From contig VFIW01000025.1 of the NCBI GenBank assembly GCA_006386115.1, forward strand, positions 248,001-312,000: a stretch of 64,000 nucleotides of DNA, given 5' to 3'. Below, piece by piece: positions 1-12,081 of the stretch. The notes beneath the pieces were generated by a model that ran no database searches, was not told where the DNA came from, and saw only the letters and a program-made list of their open reading frames with translations. Position 1 is the first letter of the stretch. Each line of letters starts with the position of its first letter. The DNA is from Globisporangium splendens. Lineage: Eukaryota; Oomycota; Peronosporomycetes; Pythiales; Pythiaceae. The translations under genes were made by a program, and so were the position numbers.

Positions 1-2525
1 GCGATGCCCACATGCGCAGCCTTGAGCGCGCCGCAATCGTTCGTGCCGTCACCAACCATCCCCACGCACTTGCCGCGCTGGATCAACGTCTCGACGATCC
101 ACGTCTTCTGGTGCGGCCGGATCCGAGAAAAGATCTTGGTGTGCAGCACGATCTGCTCGACAAACAGACTGCTCTGCGTTGCGATCAAGGCGTCCAACGC
201 AGTGCCTGTGATCGCAAACTCGTTGTTGTCGGCGAGTCCCAGGAACGTCTTGCTGTCCAGCGGCGTCCACTCGGGTCGTGACTGAGTGGCCAAGTCATCC
301 ACATCGGCAAACACGACATTGTTGATCCCCTTTGGGTCGTTGACGACATCCAACAGCAACACGGTCGATTGCAGCTTCATGTTGACTTGGCGCGCGACGT
401 GGATGGCCGTGAACGCGTTGTCACCCGTGATGATGCGCACATCTACGTTGGCGTCCTCCAATGTGCTGATCACGTACGGCGACTCGGTCTTGATCTTGTT
501 GAGAAACAGGATGAACCCGAGGAAGTTGAGGCGACACTCCATGGCTTCGCGTAAGGGCACGTCGGCTGTAACCGGGTACGTCTTGGACGCGAGCGCCACG
601 ACGTAGTAGCCTTGGTACGAGTACGTGCGCACTTTCTCGAGGTAGTTGGCCGGGATCGTCGTGGCGTTGCACACTGCGAGCATGGTCTCAGGCGAGCCTT
701 TCGTGTACACGACGCGCTGTCCAGTCTCGAAGTCCTCGATGAGCACGGACGAACGCTGCAGCGAGGCGTCGAACAAGTATCGCTTCACAATACCAAACGT
801 TTTTCCGATCGGCGACGAGATGAGCACCGAGAATGGCGCGTTCGGCGTGTTTTTCTTGTGAACGTTCGTCTCGATTGAGTACCCCGTGGCGCCAAACATA
901 TCGCGCTCGAGCGCGTACCCCGTGGTGTTGCCGTTGCGTTCGTTCAGCGCGTGGCATGTCGCTAGTCCCACGATCGACGTGATCGAGAGCACGTCCACTT
1001 CGCTCTGCAGTCCAACAAACGACGCGGTCGTTGTCGAGCATTCGTCGACGCCCTGGAAATCCAAGTGGTCGCACGACAACGTGCCTGTCTTGTCGAAGCA
1101 GAAACAGTCGACGTGGCCTGCTAGGTTGATGCGCTGCGAGTTGATGCAGAAGATGTCCATGGCTTCGAGCCGCGTCAGCGCGAATCCCACGCCGATCGTC
1201 AGAATCAGCGGTAGCGCAGGCGGCACGGCGATGGTCACGAGGTCCAAAGACGACACGACGGCATCCCCCATCGACACGCTGCTGCTCTTCGAAGCCTGCA
1301 CGAGGCGCTTGATAAACGCCAGCAGCGCCACAAACGACAGCGCGCCGAGAAACAGGTAGCTGTCGCGCTCGATCTTGAAATTGATCGGCTTGGGGTACAG
1401 GATCGAGCGAAAGAGTTCGCCCTTCGACGTGGAAAACCCGGTCGCGAGCACGACGCCGCGCGTGGAGTTGTCGGCTTTCACAGCCAGCACCGTCGAGCCT
1501 GCGAACAGCACGCACTCCTTGGCCTTAGTCTTGAGCGTAGCGTCGATCGTGCGCGTGCCTGGGGTGGACGCATCCAGCGCCTGCTTCGTGATCGGAATCG
1601 CTTCGCCAGTCAGCGTGGACTCGTCGGCCGTGCATTCGCCTGCGATCAGCGCGACGTCAGCAGGGACAATCCCCTCGTCCACGAGCACGATATCGCCAAC
1701 CACTAGTTTTGATACTGCGACAGACGACACGTGCTGGTCGCGCAGCACCTTGACGCTCGCGTCCACCTTGACGAGATCGTGGAGCTTGGTGTCGTTCGAT
1801 ACCTGGGACACGACCTCCCACGCGATCGAGAGCGCCGACATCGCGAGGATGATGAGTGAGTACGTCGTGTACTGCTCGCTGAGCCAGATGAGTGCGCTGG
1901 CGACCTGGAAGAGGTAGAACGGATGCAGCACCTTGCGCAGCAGCACGTAGCGCCACGGCATGGGTGCGATGTTGATCTCGTTGAGGCCGTAGAGCGCGCC
2001 GAGCTCCTCAGCCTCGCCGCCTGTGAACCCGATCTTGGCGCGCTTGTCAATGTCGCTGTATTTCTCCTGCAGCTCACATTTCAAGAGCGTGAACACCTGT
2101 TTCTTGGGGTCGTAGAAATGGCGGCGCTTGCGGTACTCGAACCATTTCACATTGCCGGAGGATGACTGCAGCAGCGCACACTCGTCCCACGCGGCACCGA
2201 GCTCCGTCGCGCCCGCGCGCACGAGCACAAAGTCGGCGTCGTCGATGCTCGCGACCTGCTGCTTGGTGAGGCGCGTGAACCACTGCGGCAGCCACATCGC
2301 GACGACGGGCAGCGCGCCGCACGTAGCCACGCACCCGAGCAGATACAAGCTCCGCTGCGTCCGGTTCGCCTTGTAGAAGTACACAGCGGCGTACTCGGGT
2401 GTCGTCGTCACGCAGTTGCTCAGCGCATTCGAGTTGGAAGATACTGGCACGAACCACTTGAGCTCTTGCGGCGGACCATTAGTGCCCGCGACCAGCGACG
2501 CCGTCTCCTCGCCCGTCGTGCGCAT
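1..2525 (-). CDS. P5B-type (ATP13A2-like) P-type ATPase, 5' part, runs off window
   Basis: The reverse frame is open without introns from the ATG at 2523-2525 to the window edge, about 841 residues. Motifs seen in order: a hydrophobic segment near residues 56-75, the actuator TGE in DESTLTGEAIP near 304, the membrane motif VPPALP near 431, the phosphorylation motif CFDKTGTLS with Asp about 478, and the hinge GDGTNDCGALK near 825. In the P5 family, PPALP marks P5B and PPELP marks P5A. P5B pumps such as human ATP13A2 sit in endolysosomal membranes and export polyamines; that substrate is inferred from the family. The C-terminal membrane segments lie beyond the window. The reading frame continues upstream of 2525 without an obvious stop, so the start is the first good ATG rather than a proven one. 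It is divergent from the CCDC61-like gene, 891 bp away. Confidence 0.9.
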   Translation of the reverse strand, partial: MRTTGEETASLVAGTNGPPQELKWFVPVSSNSNALSNCVTTTPEYAAVYFYKANRTQRSLYLLGCVATCGALPVVAMWLPQWFTRLTKQQVASIDDADFVLVRAGATELGAAWDECALLQSSSGNVKWFEYRKRRHFYDPKKQVFTLLKCELQEKYSDIDKRAKIGFTGGEAEELGALYGLNEINIAPMPWRYVLLRKVLHPFYLFQVASALIWLSEQYTTYSLIILAMSALSIAWEVVSQVSNDTKLHDLVKVDASVKVLRDQHVSSVAVSKLVVGDIVLVDEGIVPADVALIAGECTADESTLTGEAIPITKQALDASTPGTRTIDATLKTKAKECVLFAGSTVLAVKADNSTRGVVLATGFSTSKGELFRSILYPKPINFKIERDSYLFLGALSFVALLAFIKRLVQASKSSSVSMGDAVVSSLDLVTIAVPPALPLILTIGVGFALTRLEAMDIFCINSQRINLAGHVDCFCFDKTGTLSCDHLDFQGVDECSTTTASFVGLQSEVDVLSITSIVGLATCHALNERNGNTTGYALERDMFGATGYSIETNVHKKNTPNAPFSVLISSPIGKTFGIVKRYLFDASLQRSSVLIEDFETGQRVVYTKGSPETMLAVCNATTIPANYLEKVRTYSYQGYYVVALASKTYPVTADVPLREAMECRLNFLGFILFLNKIKTESPYVISTLEDANVDVRIITGDNAFTAIHVARQVNMKLQSTVLLLDVVNDPKGINNVVFADVDDLATQSRPEWTPLDSKTFLGLADNNEFAITGTALDALIATQSSLFVEQIVLHTKIFSRIRPHQKTWIVETLIQRGKCVGMVGDGTNDCGALKAAHVGI

Positions 2526-3416
2526 GCGGAAGCAGCTGGTGGAGCAATCGCTCAGCGTGGGTCTGTTACGGAGGCTCCGCTGTGGAATGGCGTGAGAGAG
2601 GCGAGCGCGCGGCCGCCGTCCGTTGTGTGCGTCTGGGCTAATTATTGCCGCCAATGCGCTTGTGTGCAAAAGACAGCCTGTTTATACTGGATCCTTCAAC
2701 CGGTTTACCTCTTTAATTACAATAAACCTGTGTATGACGTGTTCATAGGGAGATTGGCAAAGATCTAAAGCGCATTGAGACACCTCTTTATATGTGCTAG
2801 TGCAATGTGGTGGGGGGTTGGAGTCAAAACCACCAAGCAGGGAGCCGCTGCCATGCACTGTGCGACCATAAAGACGCCGTACGAGCAGCCTCAATGACCG
2901 CAGCGCAGAAAGAAATAAGGGACACGAAACAACGAACCCCGCTCTCTGCTCCTCCTTGGCGACCTCCGTTCGTTCCCACAGTCCAACGCTCATACTGTAA
3001 GTCGCGAGTCATCCTGAGCTGCTAGGGTGCAACTTGGTGAATGCAATGTGCGAATGTGAGTGCGTGAAAACAAACCAAGAGTGTGAAGCTCTCGTTGATG
3101 TGCCTTTTTGTGTCACACCACGCTTTGTGCGACTCTTAAAGATACTGTCTGACCGGTATCTACCAGTATATCAATTTAAAGAGAACGGTATCGTTCCGCA
3201 TCTACTGCCTCCAATGCGGGATTTGAATGCTGATCTAATTCACCTTCCATATTAGTAATCGGTACCTATAAAGGCAACATCACGATCATCAACATAATAA
3301 ATCTCATTCAATTTACAGCACACGACACACGCGCTGACAAGCAGGCATCTAAAACCACCATTTCCTTTCTACCAAATCCCCACACTCGCGCATTTTCGTG
3401 CGCAAACCCAAGCACG
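2526..3416. other. Intergenic, divergent promoter region
   Basis: This 891-bp spacer lies between the divergent ATPase and CCDC61-like genes. I found no coding frame with family-like content. CTCATT followed by CAATTT near 3302-3313 resembles a compressed oomycete initiator about 110 bp before the CCDC61-like ATG, but it lacks the usual spacing, so I do not call it as a promoter. Confidence 0.5.
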
Positions 3417-6119
3417 ATGGAGGACGCGGAGGTGGCGAGTCGCGTCGAGTTCCACGGCGTCGCGTACGTCGTGACCGTGAGCGTGTGCGGCCAGCAGCTG
3501 CACGTGCAGGTGGAGGTCGACGACCACGCGCCGCAGGCTGCAGGATCGAGCGCTGCGTCGCCGCGCAGCACGACGACATCGCAGTCAGCAGCTACAAACG
3601 GAAATGCCGAAATGACCTGCTGGACCGGCAGCTTCCCCTCCGCCTGTACGTCGCATTGAGAGTCTGCTGGTTACGTAAATGTCTGTGTCGTTGTGTGTAC
3701 GGTGGTTCTTATAAAGTGAATGCGCATTTCGTGTAGATATTGAAGAGCTGACGCGGAAAACGGGCAATTTCAAGCGCTTTTCGATTTTCGTCAGCATGCT
3801 GCTCTCGGCGCTCTCGCACCGCAGCGACGCCGTGTTTATCGATTTGCTCACGACGTCCGATCTGGTGCGTACATGTCACAATTGGGGCTTTTAGTTTCCA
3901 CACCGTTTGTTGCTTGTATGTGCTTGCGCTAACGTTGAGATTTGTCAATGGCGGCAACTCGCATGGAGCGTAGGAGCTCTATCGGAAGCGCAAGATGAGC
4001 AGCAAAGGGCTGTTTCCGCCAAAGCCACAGGACGCCTTTGAAAAGTGAGTTTGGGTGTCATTTTACATTAATGGGCGATGCACAGAAAGAGTCTCAAAGG
4101 TGTATTTGTTGTGTGCAGCAGCTTCCCAAGCGCTGCCGCTGGAGGCGCCGCCAGCAACAAGCGCTATTTGATTTTGACGTATGCTGTCGAGTTCGATCGC
4201 GTGCACTACCCACTGCCGCTCACTTTGGTGCAAACACCGTCTCCCGAGATCCTACAGCGAACCATTCGGCGGCTCCGTCAGGTATTGCATGATGAGAACC
4301 TCAAATTATGGTTGATTTTAGCTTGCTAATGCGTTGAATTATTGTATTACAGGAGCTGGCAGCGTCAAGTCGGGACAGCAAAGTGATGCAACTGCATGAC
4401 GAAGTGGAGGCGCTCAAGGAAGAGAACCGGCGCCTGAAGAACACGCTGAAACAGCACTTTGAACCATCTCCAGCTTCGGAGAATGTGGATTTTCTCAACC
4501 AGCCGACTCACCACGGCGGCGCGGAGTCCCCCATCGACCTCCAGAGAGAGCTGAAAGTGAGTCGTCTTTCGAGGAATGTTGCAGCCGCTAGCCATTAACA
4601 CACGTATTTCTGTACCTTACTTCTTTGCTTCGTCGTCATGGCATTGCATTCTAGGCTACGCTCACTGAAAACAAAGAGCTGATCACGATTTACCAGCAGC
4701 TGCGCGAAGAGTCCTCCGCGGATATTGGAAGATTGAAGGCAGAGATCAAGTAGGGCATTTGCTCATTGTGTGAAGTTGATGTGCGGAAATTCGGTGACGG
4801 TAGCTAACCTTGATTCATCTGTTTGTTGTCCATGCATGACGCATAGGCAGTTACGACTCGCTCAAGCGCAAGGTCATATACTTCCTCGAGCCACCGGAAA
4901 TGACGTTGAGCACTTGCGGTATTTGGAGAAACAAATGGAGCAGGAGCGAGTCGATGCGAAAAGGAAAATGGTACCAGACGTGTGGATTGATTCATCGCTG
5001 ATTGCTGTTGAAATCCCTTTTGACGACTGTATGCGTGTTTCGTAGAATGACAGCAATCGTCTGGTCGAAGAAACGTTGTCGCAACTCCAACTCATAAAAA
5101 TGCAAATGGAGGAAACGCAGTTGAAGAATCGAGAACTGATGCGACAACTTGCGATTGCCAGAGTCAAAGCAGGGACGGTGCATCAGCCCTCCAAGCAGCC
5201 AAATGCGGCGAGACTATCTGCACGAGAGAACGCACCGCTCGGTGTTTCATCAGGATCTGCTGCGACTGGACGAGCGGCACTACGCAAACGAAGCACGCTG
5301 CCCACTCGCTTTAGACAACAGCACCCTTACGGCGAGTCAGACAATGAATATGAACATACGACGAATGGCGACGGTGATAGAGTAGTCTCGCAGCGACAGC
5401 AGCCGCAACGTCCGTTCCGGCGCTTCGACCCAACAGCGTACCAGCTTGAGAAACAGCGAAAACTGCGCATGCGATCACAATCACCAAACGCAAATGGACG
5501 GCCACGGCGCAACTCCAATACGGGTGGATACACGTCGGACAGCTCTACTGGAGGATACTCGTCCGCAGATTCGAACGGCTCGAACCGATCGAGTCGACGT
5601 GGTCGAACAAGAGCGAGGGCTTCCGTTGAGCATCAGCGCGAAGTGGCTGCGCGTCTTTCATCGCCAAAGCGCGTTCCGAATTCAGATCCCCCGGTACCTG
5701 CTCCACGGTTCCAGACGCCGCCACTTCATCATCGCCCAGGCACACGCGCCGTGAACCGTGGGAGATCGCCATCTCCGCATACTGCAAATCGAAGAAATCT
5801 CACGGGGCAGCAGCAGGTGCCATCGTCGGCAGCGTCTCACGTACCTCCAAGGCATAATCGCTTTGGCCAGCAACAGCAACAACAGCGAGGCTCGACTTCA
5901 GGGCTTCCACCTCCAACCACAACGAAGCGCTCTGGGCCAGTGAAAAGAAGACCATCTCCAGCCAGGAAAGCAGCCGAGCCATCGAAACGGAACGCTCTTC
6001 TTGCAGACACGTCCATCGATTCGTTCAGTGATATCGACGACCGACTGAATGCGTTGCAGCAGTTTCTGAAAGAAGCAAAGCAAGGAAGTGGTGCAACCAC
6101 CACCACCAACCAGAAATAG
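3417..6119 (+). CDS. CCDC61: CCDC61/VFL3-like basal-body coiled-coil protein, eight exons
   Basis: Joined exons: 3417-3645, 3737-3864, 3974-4044, 4119-4281, 4353-4556, 4655-4749, 4847-4970, 5046-6119 (2088 nt, 695 residues). Every junction is GT...AG and keeps phase; introns are 71-109 nt except 91 for the first. The N-terminal half carries the CCDC61 XRCC4-like head: a beta-rich start (VEFHGVAYVVTVSV), then EELTRKTGNFKRF, LLTTSDLE and the family hallmark NKRYLILTYAVEFDRVHYPLPL. Long coiled coils follow (residues about 195-390), then a basic, Ser/Arg-rich disordered tail with QQQ runs. In animals and Chlamydomonas (VFL3) the protein positions basal bodies and their fibres, which fits an organism with flagellated zoospores. 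An 80-residue Ala/Ser/Thr-rich insertion lies near residues 35-75, between the first strands. It is convergent with the MYB gene 205 bp downstream. Confidence 0.9.
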
Positions 6120-6324
6120 ACCAACGCGCTGGGATAGACGACGAACAAAAGCACATATCGTCAAATAGGTATGAGCAATCCAACCCCCTGATTCTTCTAA
6201 ACCTGCTGATTTGTGACGCTTTGGGCACATTTGAGCATTGAAGAGGTTTGATAATACTTTAATAGTTACTTTATGAAAGGAGAAACAGGATGCAGCTGAG
6301 GCCAAGATATTTTTCGTGAACGTT

Positions 6325-7766
6325 TTACGGAAGTTGCCAGTTGTTGTAGATGCACTCGCTGTCGACAAACTGAGTTGTCGGATTGTACGAGTGGTGGTTC
6401 GGCTGGTGGTGGAAGTCCGCGGTGCCGAAGCAGCTAGTCCCGTGGTGCAGTGCCTCCAGACCAAACATGCCTACCTGCGCTTCAGAACTCGTCGCCACGG
6501 CTTCCATTGGATTGACCAGCTGACTCGAGGAAGAAGCTGGCATCAAATGCTCCAGTCGTCGACGCTTATTCGGGAATTGCTGCGAGTTGGACGACGACAG
6601 CGAAGCCGACGGCACCGAGGAGCACGAAGGCGCAACAATAGCAGAATGCGTATCATCTCTCGACCAGTGGCCAGCTCCGACGTACATCGGATGAAGAATC
6701 TCGTCGTCGCTTCCTATTGGGCTTTGGTAGTACCCTTCCATGACATTTCCGTGCGACTCGTCCTGAAGTAACTGGTCGAGTCTGCACACGTTATTGCTGA
6801 AATTGGACGACTCCTTCTTCGCGATCGTTGGCAGAGTGTATGGGGACGACGAGCGTGAATACGCGGACGATGAGGATGAAGGTGTGCATGTGGACGAGGA
6901 AGAGGATGGCGAGGATGACGCTAAGAGAATGTCGGGGAAGCTGATCGGAACAAGACCCCGCTGTCCTTTCCACGCGTCTGGGTGCTCGCCGTTATGTTTT
7001 TGAGCCCCACAGCGCTGACGTGCCTTGGACGAATTTGTGGATGCTGATGACGACGAGTTTGACGCTGCTGCTGCCGCCGCTGCTTTTTGAGCGTTCTTGC
7101 TCTGCTTCTGCAAGTACTTCTGCGCGTGTGTGCGAATTTGAACCAGCGTGCGCGTGATCACGAGACTCGATATCTTTTTCCAGGACTTGCCATAGAGTTT
7201 CAAGCCTTCAAGAAACAACTCGTGCTCCTTCTTCGTCCATCGTCCAATGTGCGTGGATGTTGCTGATGACGCGGGAAGAGTGCCTCCGCAACGTTTTGTG
7301 CCTTGTCTTTCGTGATCTTCTCTGTCGACTCAAAGTGGCTCGCTTGTGAAGAGAACGCGGCGTCACAAGTCCTCTTGAGTGGGTGGTGATGGAAGAAGTC
7401 GTGACCATTCATGCTCTTGCTTCGAATCGATTTGGTGCGATCTTGTTGTTGTTTGTTGTGCGCGGGAAACGACGGCGATGGCATGCTTAAGTGGAGATTC
7501 ATCGACGGAGAGAGCAGGGACGCCGACAGGGAAGGCAGAGTGTCGATCCCAGAGTCTGTGATAGTTGCCACGATCGACGGTGTCGACGACGAAGCGGATG
7601 AGGACACCGCTTGGCTTGCAGGCGCGACGTACTTGTCTTCAAATGCGGAGCCAAAGTAGTCGCATCCAAACTCGAACGGGATAGCATCAAGGTCGTTCCC
7701 TCCCATCAGCAGGTCGTCAAGCTCGCGGAGACTGCTGCTTCCATCGTGATGGTTGCTGATCTTCAT
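6325..7766 (-). CDS. SHAQKYF-class single-repeat MYB transcription factor
   Basis: Proposed exons on the reverse strand are 7766-7367 and 7262-6325 (445 residues), joined by a 104-nt GT...AG intron whose phases match. The MYB-like domain begins in exon 2: GRWTKKEHELF at residues 140-150, KSWKKISSL near 159, and the signature RTHAQKYLQK at 177-186, a variant of SHAQKYF. In exon 1 the stretch SLRELDDLLMGG near residue 11 looks like an acidic, leucine-rich region. The tail is rich in Ser, Asn and His and has no other domain. Proteins of this class bind GATA/I-box-like sites, and oomycetes have an expanded set active in sporulation; that role is family knowledge. The first-exon join is inferred: without it the MYB frame meets a TGA just upstream. 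An in-frame ATG at 7931 would add 55 residues of poor quality. Confidence 0.72.
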
Positions 7767-10700
7767 GGGATTTGGATTCGTGGTGTCGTTGGAAGGAGAT
7801 GCATTGTTCCTGCAAAGTCTCGATAAAGCACTTGCGGTTAAGAAGAGAATATGGTGCTGAGAGCTCCGTTGCTGATGGAGGCAGCACCGCGGTTTATTAA
7901 ATGAACTCCATGTCAGACGCCAGACATGCATGTCTCCTTCCTCCGCTCGCCCGCACCAGGTTCAAGCCATCAGCAACGCCAGAAATACCTCGATGCCCCT
8001 CCCAGAAAATAGCAAGACGCTCATTTTTGTCACAGGAAGCGGTGTATTTTCGTGCAGCTCGAGGTGTTTGAGTATTGATATCCATGGCACCGGCCAAGGT
8101 TTTTATGGCGATCGGCAAGGCGAGCTGAGCTATGTTTGACTCTGTTTCCAGTGGCCAACTATTCCTGACGTGGGTGGGGACACGCTCGCACGAAAGATAC
8201 TCAGAGCTCAACGTCCCCTGTCTATGAAGCATCTCAACGAAGCAGTCTATAGCAAATCGAGATTAATGACGTGGCGACCGCCATTGGAGATTCTTCAGTG
8301 CATGTTGACGAACTCGGCAGCAATAGAGTGCGAGAGGGGAAATGCAGCGTGAACTTTAGTGCGAAATTTTCCGCCGTTCTGACAAAGGTTTGCTTTGACC
8401 GAGTCCGTCGCACAATTTGCTTCAGAAACGTCAACTCGGAGTCAGATCACTACAAATTTTAGATCCAAGATGACGCTGGTGATACCCGGCGACGGCAGGT
8501 CGAAGCGCAAGCGCATTTGTGGCTCAAGGTGATCAAGGCTGATGTGGCCAGTATTTTCCAGATTTCTATGGGTTCAGAAAAAAAGACACCAGTCAAAAAT
8601 TGTGAGTGAACTGAAGACAGAGCTGCGTCGTAACCATGTGAAATTCGTTACAAGGGATTGCGACGACCCACCGTGACCTCATCGGCGGAAGCATCTCTAG
8701 ATTTTCGTGCCTGCTCCCTATGATCCAGCTGTGTTTGGATGTGCTTCATTCCCCTGACCTCAGTGCCAAGATGAACGTGCACTCATGCGTTTGGTCCTTG
8801 TTGCTCTATTAAACACCGCCGGAACGAAGAGTAATCACCACCAACTACATCACCGACTGAAGAACGAAGATGCATCCGAACAGAGGGTTACAAACGCGAG
8901 CCACTTGAAGAAAACTACCCATTCGCGCTGTGAAACGCAGGAATGCACTTGACACCACGTGGTTCTCCATTCCATTGTCGCAGCCCAGCTGCAACACGGT
9001 GTTTGCGTCTCTGGTGATCTCAGAACACGCCAATTCTCGTCGTCAAAAATCCATTTGATCGTTCAAAAGGAAGCAGAAGAATCCTAACCACCATGGGTCG
9101 AGTGCACATTCCGTTGGTGCTGTCACTGATATTGCGTGAGAACGGAGCAACCCATATGACTCTGACAAGGAGCCACAAAGATGGATGAGTTCCCTTCTGG
9201 CATTTCGCCTCTCCGTGAAAAAGCACCACGGCTCAGTCTGGAGCTACAGTACTTGCCACTCAGACAAAAGTATCTTGTCAAGACAATGCGTCCAGGCCGT
9301 TCAGGTAAAGTCGCGTCTGTAACAAGCCTGTGTCAAGTCTGTGTCGGAGCTGCTCCTTCTCAAAAAATCCACTCGCGTGGCGGACGGAAGCCAGCCTTTG
9401 GATCCATTTGCTTCTACTGCAACTCCAATGGGTACAGTGGGGTGCACGAGGAGATCCACTTGACAGTGGCGCTCGTTCCTCTTTACTTTCCTCACGTCGT
9501 GGTCGCCAGTGCCACTGTGCCCGATCAAAGCCAGAGAGAGAGAGAGAGCAGCTCCGACATAGAAAACGCGGCATTTCGTCACTGCTCCATGCAGAAAAGA
9601 CAACCGGACTGTGGTACCACACTGTCCATCGAGACAAAGAGGTTCGGTTCATGGGACCAAGAGATCGTGGACTGTCCCCTGCTCATGAGGCAAACACCAA
9701 AGTGGTCGTCACGCGGCGCGGAAACCATCCTGTTAAGCTAGCCACGCGTCGGGAGATGCCCCCTCTGCTCATTGTAGAGGTCGATGGTAGAATAGAGGGA
9801 AGGAAGGGCAGCGTCCACAGGTCCCACGTTTCAGCACGCGAGCCCAAGACGAGCAAAGCATGGAGAGCCAGAGAGACGCGTCCCGATAGTGCATTGGAGA
9901 CAAAAGGAAGACATGTCCTAAGACCATGCAGAAGAGCTCTTGGGGGCAAGCAGTATGCGAGAGAAACCCAGTGGCGGACTGTGGCAATGTGCTGTCCAGG
10001 TAAACCCATAAACCCTTTTATATATGCTAAGCATACTCTTTTGCAGCAAGACTGTCAACGTTTGTTTCGAAAAAAGCCTCTTTACTATCGATGTCAGTGT
10101 GACAACCTCGTCTGTTAGTTGGTGCTGCACATTTGGTGAGCGGCAGAGACTTGGTGCTCTCGAGAAGCTTCCTTTGGGGCGAAAGGGGGATCAGCACACG
10201 CGCGCGAAGTGATCAGAATCACGCGTGCGACAAAACCGACTTAAACCGACTTCCACTTGCTTGAAGGCTGGTCTCCGCTTCGCCGCGTTGAAGCTGGTTC
10301 GTTCGAAAAGCAGTTCCACACGACGCGCTTCTTCTGCCTTGCGTCATCGAAATAATAAGCTCTGTGTGCCCACAGCATGCAAATCCATTCTGCCGCGTTA
10401 CAAACGGAGCTATCTGTACGTTGCAGTCGCTGAAGTCGAGAGCATGCGCTTCATACGTGCGTTCGTGACTTCGCTAATGAAAATGCTCTATCTGGGATGC
10501 ATCAGAATGGAAAGCAACATGCACCTTCGACAATCATGCAGCAAGAATGCAACACGGCAACGTCAACACGCACGAAAGAGCTGTTGCCTCGAGTTCAATC
10601 GATTTGCTGGGAATCGTGATGTTTACTTGTGCAATGCACGAGCAAACTTTGCTCTCTACTGCTGCGTGTCTCTTAGGTTTCGTGGTTGGCTTTTCAGATG

Positions 10701-12081
10701 GCTTGGCGCTCCCAAGCGCGTCACCAGCAGCTTGGGCTCAGGAACCAGAGGTTGCAGATGCACTGGTGGTAGTTTCTCACGTAGGTAAGGAAGGGCATAT
10801 GCCTGGACTCACCTGGAAGGAACTGTTCAATGGTGGCGGCCACAACTTTTGGCCACGCCGTCAGGCTTCTGCTGGTGCGAATTAAAGCCGCCGCGCTCGA
10901 GCGGAAGTCTCCAGCTTCACTGACGGAATCCCAACGCGTTTTCTTCTATTTACTGCAGCGCAAAAGCGACGCTGTTGAGCGAGTCAGTCGCCAAGTCGAG
11001 CGTCAAGACAGTGGTTCGATCGTCGCTGTCGAAATTGTGGATCGTTTTTACCTCTATATATTAAGTGCATCAAACGTATAAAGGCATCGCAGTCAGCATT
11101 TTAATGTGCAGACACAGTGTAGAGCAAGCATAATAAGGATTATGCAATATATAGAGGTGTGAGAAACCCGAATTAAAACTGAACTTTTCCCTGCTCTGCA
11201 CTGAACGGATCCACTCCAGCGAGCTCTTGGCGCAGAAAGATCAGCTCCGCGCGGCTTTCGCCTGGCGCGCAGCGTGGGCTTCTCGCATCTCCCCGCATTG
11301 CGCTTCCGACCACTGCGCCACGTGACTTGTGCAGCAGAAAGAACGAGGCAACGAGGCGCTCCAGGACCCAGTGAGTCAGGACGATCTCCAAGTCCACTGT
11401 CATGGACCAGATATAAAGTATGCGATTCTACCATCATACGGAGATCTGTAGACTAAGAAAGACTACTATAAGAATATATGTAATGAAATCAGTATAGAGA
11501 GTATATCAAGTAAGACAGAGGAAAGCAATGCCAAATGTGCCCAGACCACTTGTGGCACGCATGTCGGTGGATCCCAATGCCTCTGTGCGTCAGCACTCAC
11601 TTGCGCTCTGAGTGCTTCTAATGCACCTCAATGGAGGGGAATGTTGGTACCTTCCTTAAAGGCGGAGGGAGGGCTGCGGGTCCTCAGTACTGAACCGAAG
11701 CGCTCCAGATGGATGAGGAAAAGAGCTCTTGAAGCCGAGAGAAAGGCCCGCCGACTGGTCTCATGTTGCCTGCTCTTTCTTTCTTCTTTCGGCTTCCTCC
11801 TCCTCCCCCCGCCCTTTTCAGCCGCTCGAGCGAGCGTCAGATGGTGCCGGCAACGACGCACACTGGAGCTCTTGGTTCGGACTGAGCCCATGAAACGCCT
11901 TGCCCCGAACCCCTTTCTCTTGGGCAGCAACGGGGATGGTCACCACGCTGCTGGTGCCGTCCAAGTCCTTTCGTCCGTCTTGCGATCTCGTCACTCAACG
12001 ATTTCCTTCGTACGACGAATACCCATACACTCAACACATTGCAACAGTCCACCCACACCACAGCAACACACACAATCCAAT
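7767..12081. other. 4.3-kb stretch with no supportable gene
   Basis: Several frames stay open for 100-260 codons (for example 9181-9741 and 9330-10118 on +), but they overlap one another in different frames, lack recognisable motifs and are rich in Arg, Ser and Cys as expected of non-coding GC-moderate DNA. A short GA microsatellite lies at 9535-9552. The segment 11641-12081 is open in frame with the downstream zinc-finger gene but reads as UTR-like pyrimidine-rich sequence. TCACTCAACGATTT near 11990 is a weak initiator candidate for that gene. I see nothing else to annotate. Confidence 0.5.

Noticed and set aside
688..1515. 275-codon reverse frame rich in Arg
   Set aside because: It overlaps the P-type ATPase motifs in another frame and has no family content.
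9330..10118. 262-codon + frame
   Set aside because: No domain, overlaps other open frames, and composition is unlike the real genes nearby.
11641..12081. 147 extra in-frame codons upstream of the zinc-finger gene
   Set aside because: Low-complexity Leu/Ser/Pro text, pyrimidine-rich DNA and a weak initiator near 11990 suggest 5' UTR.
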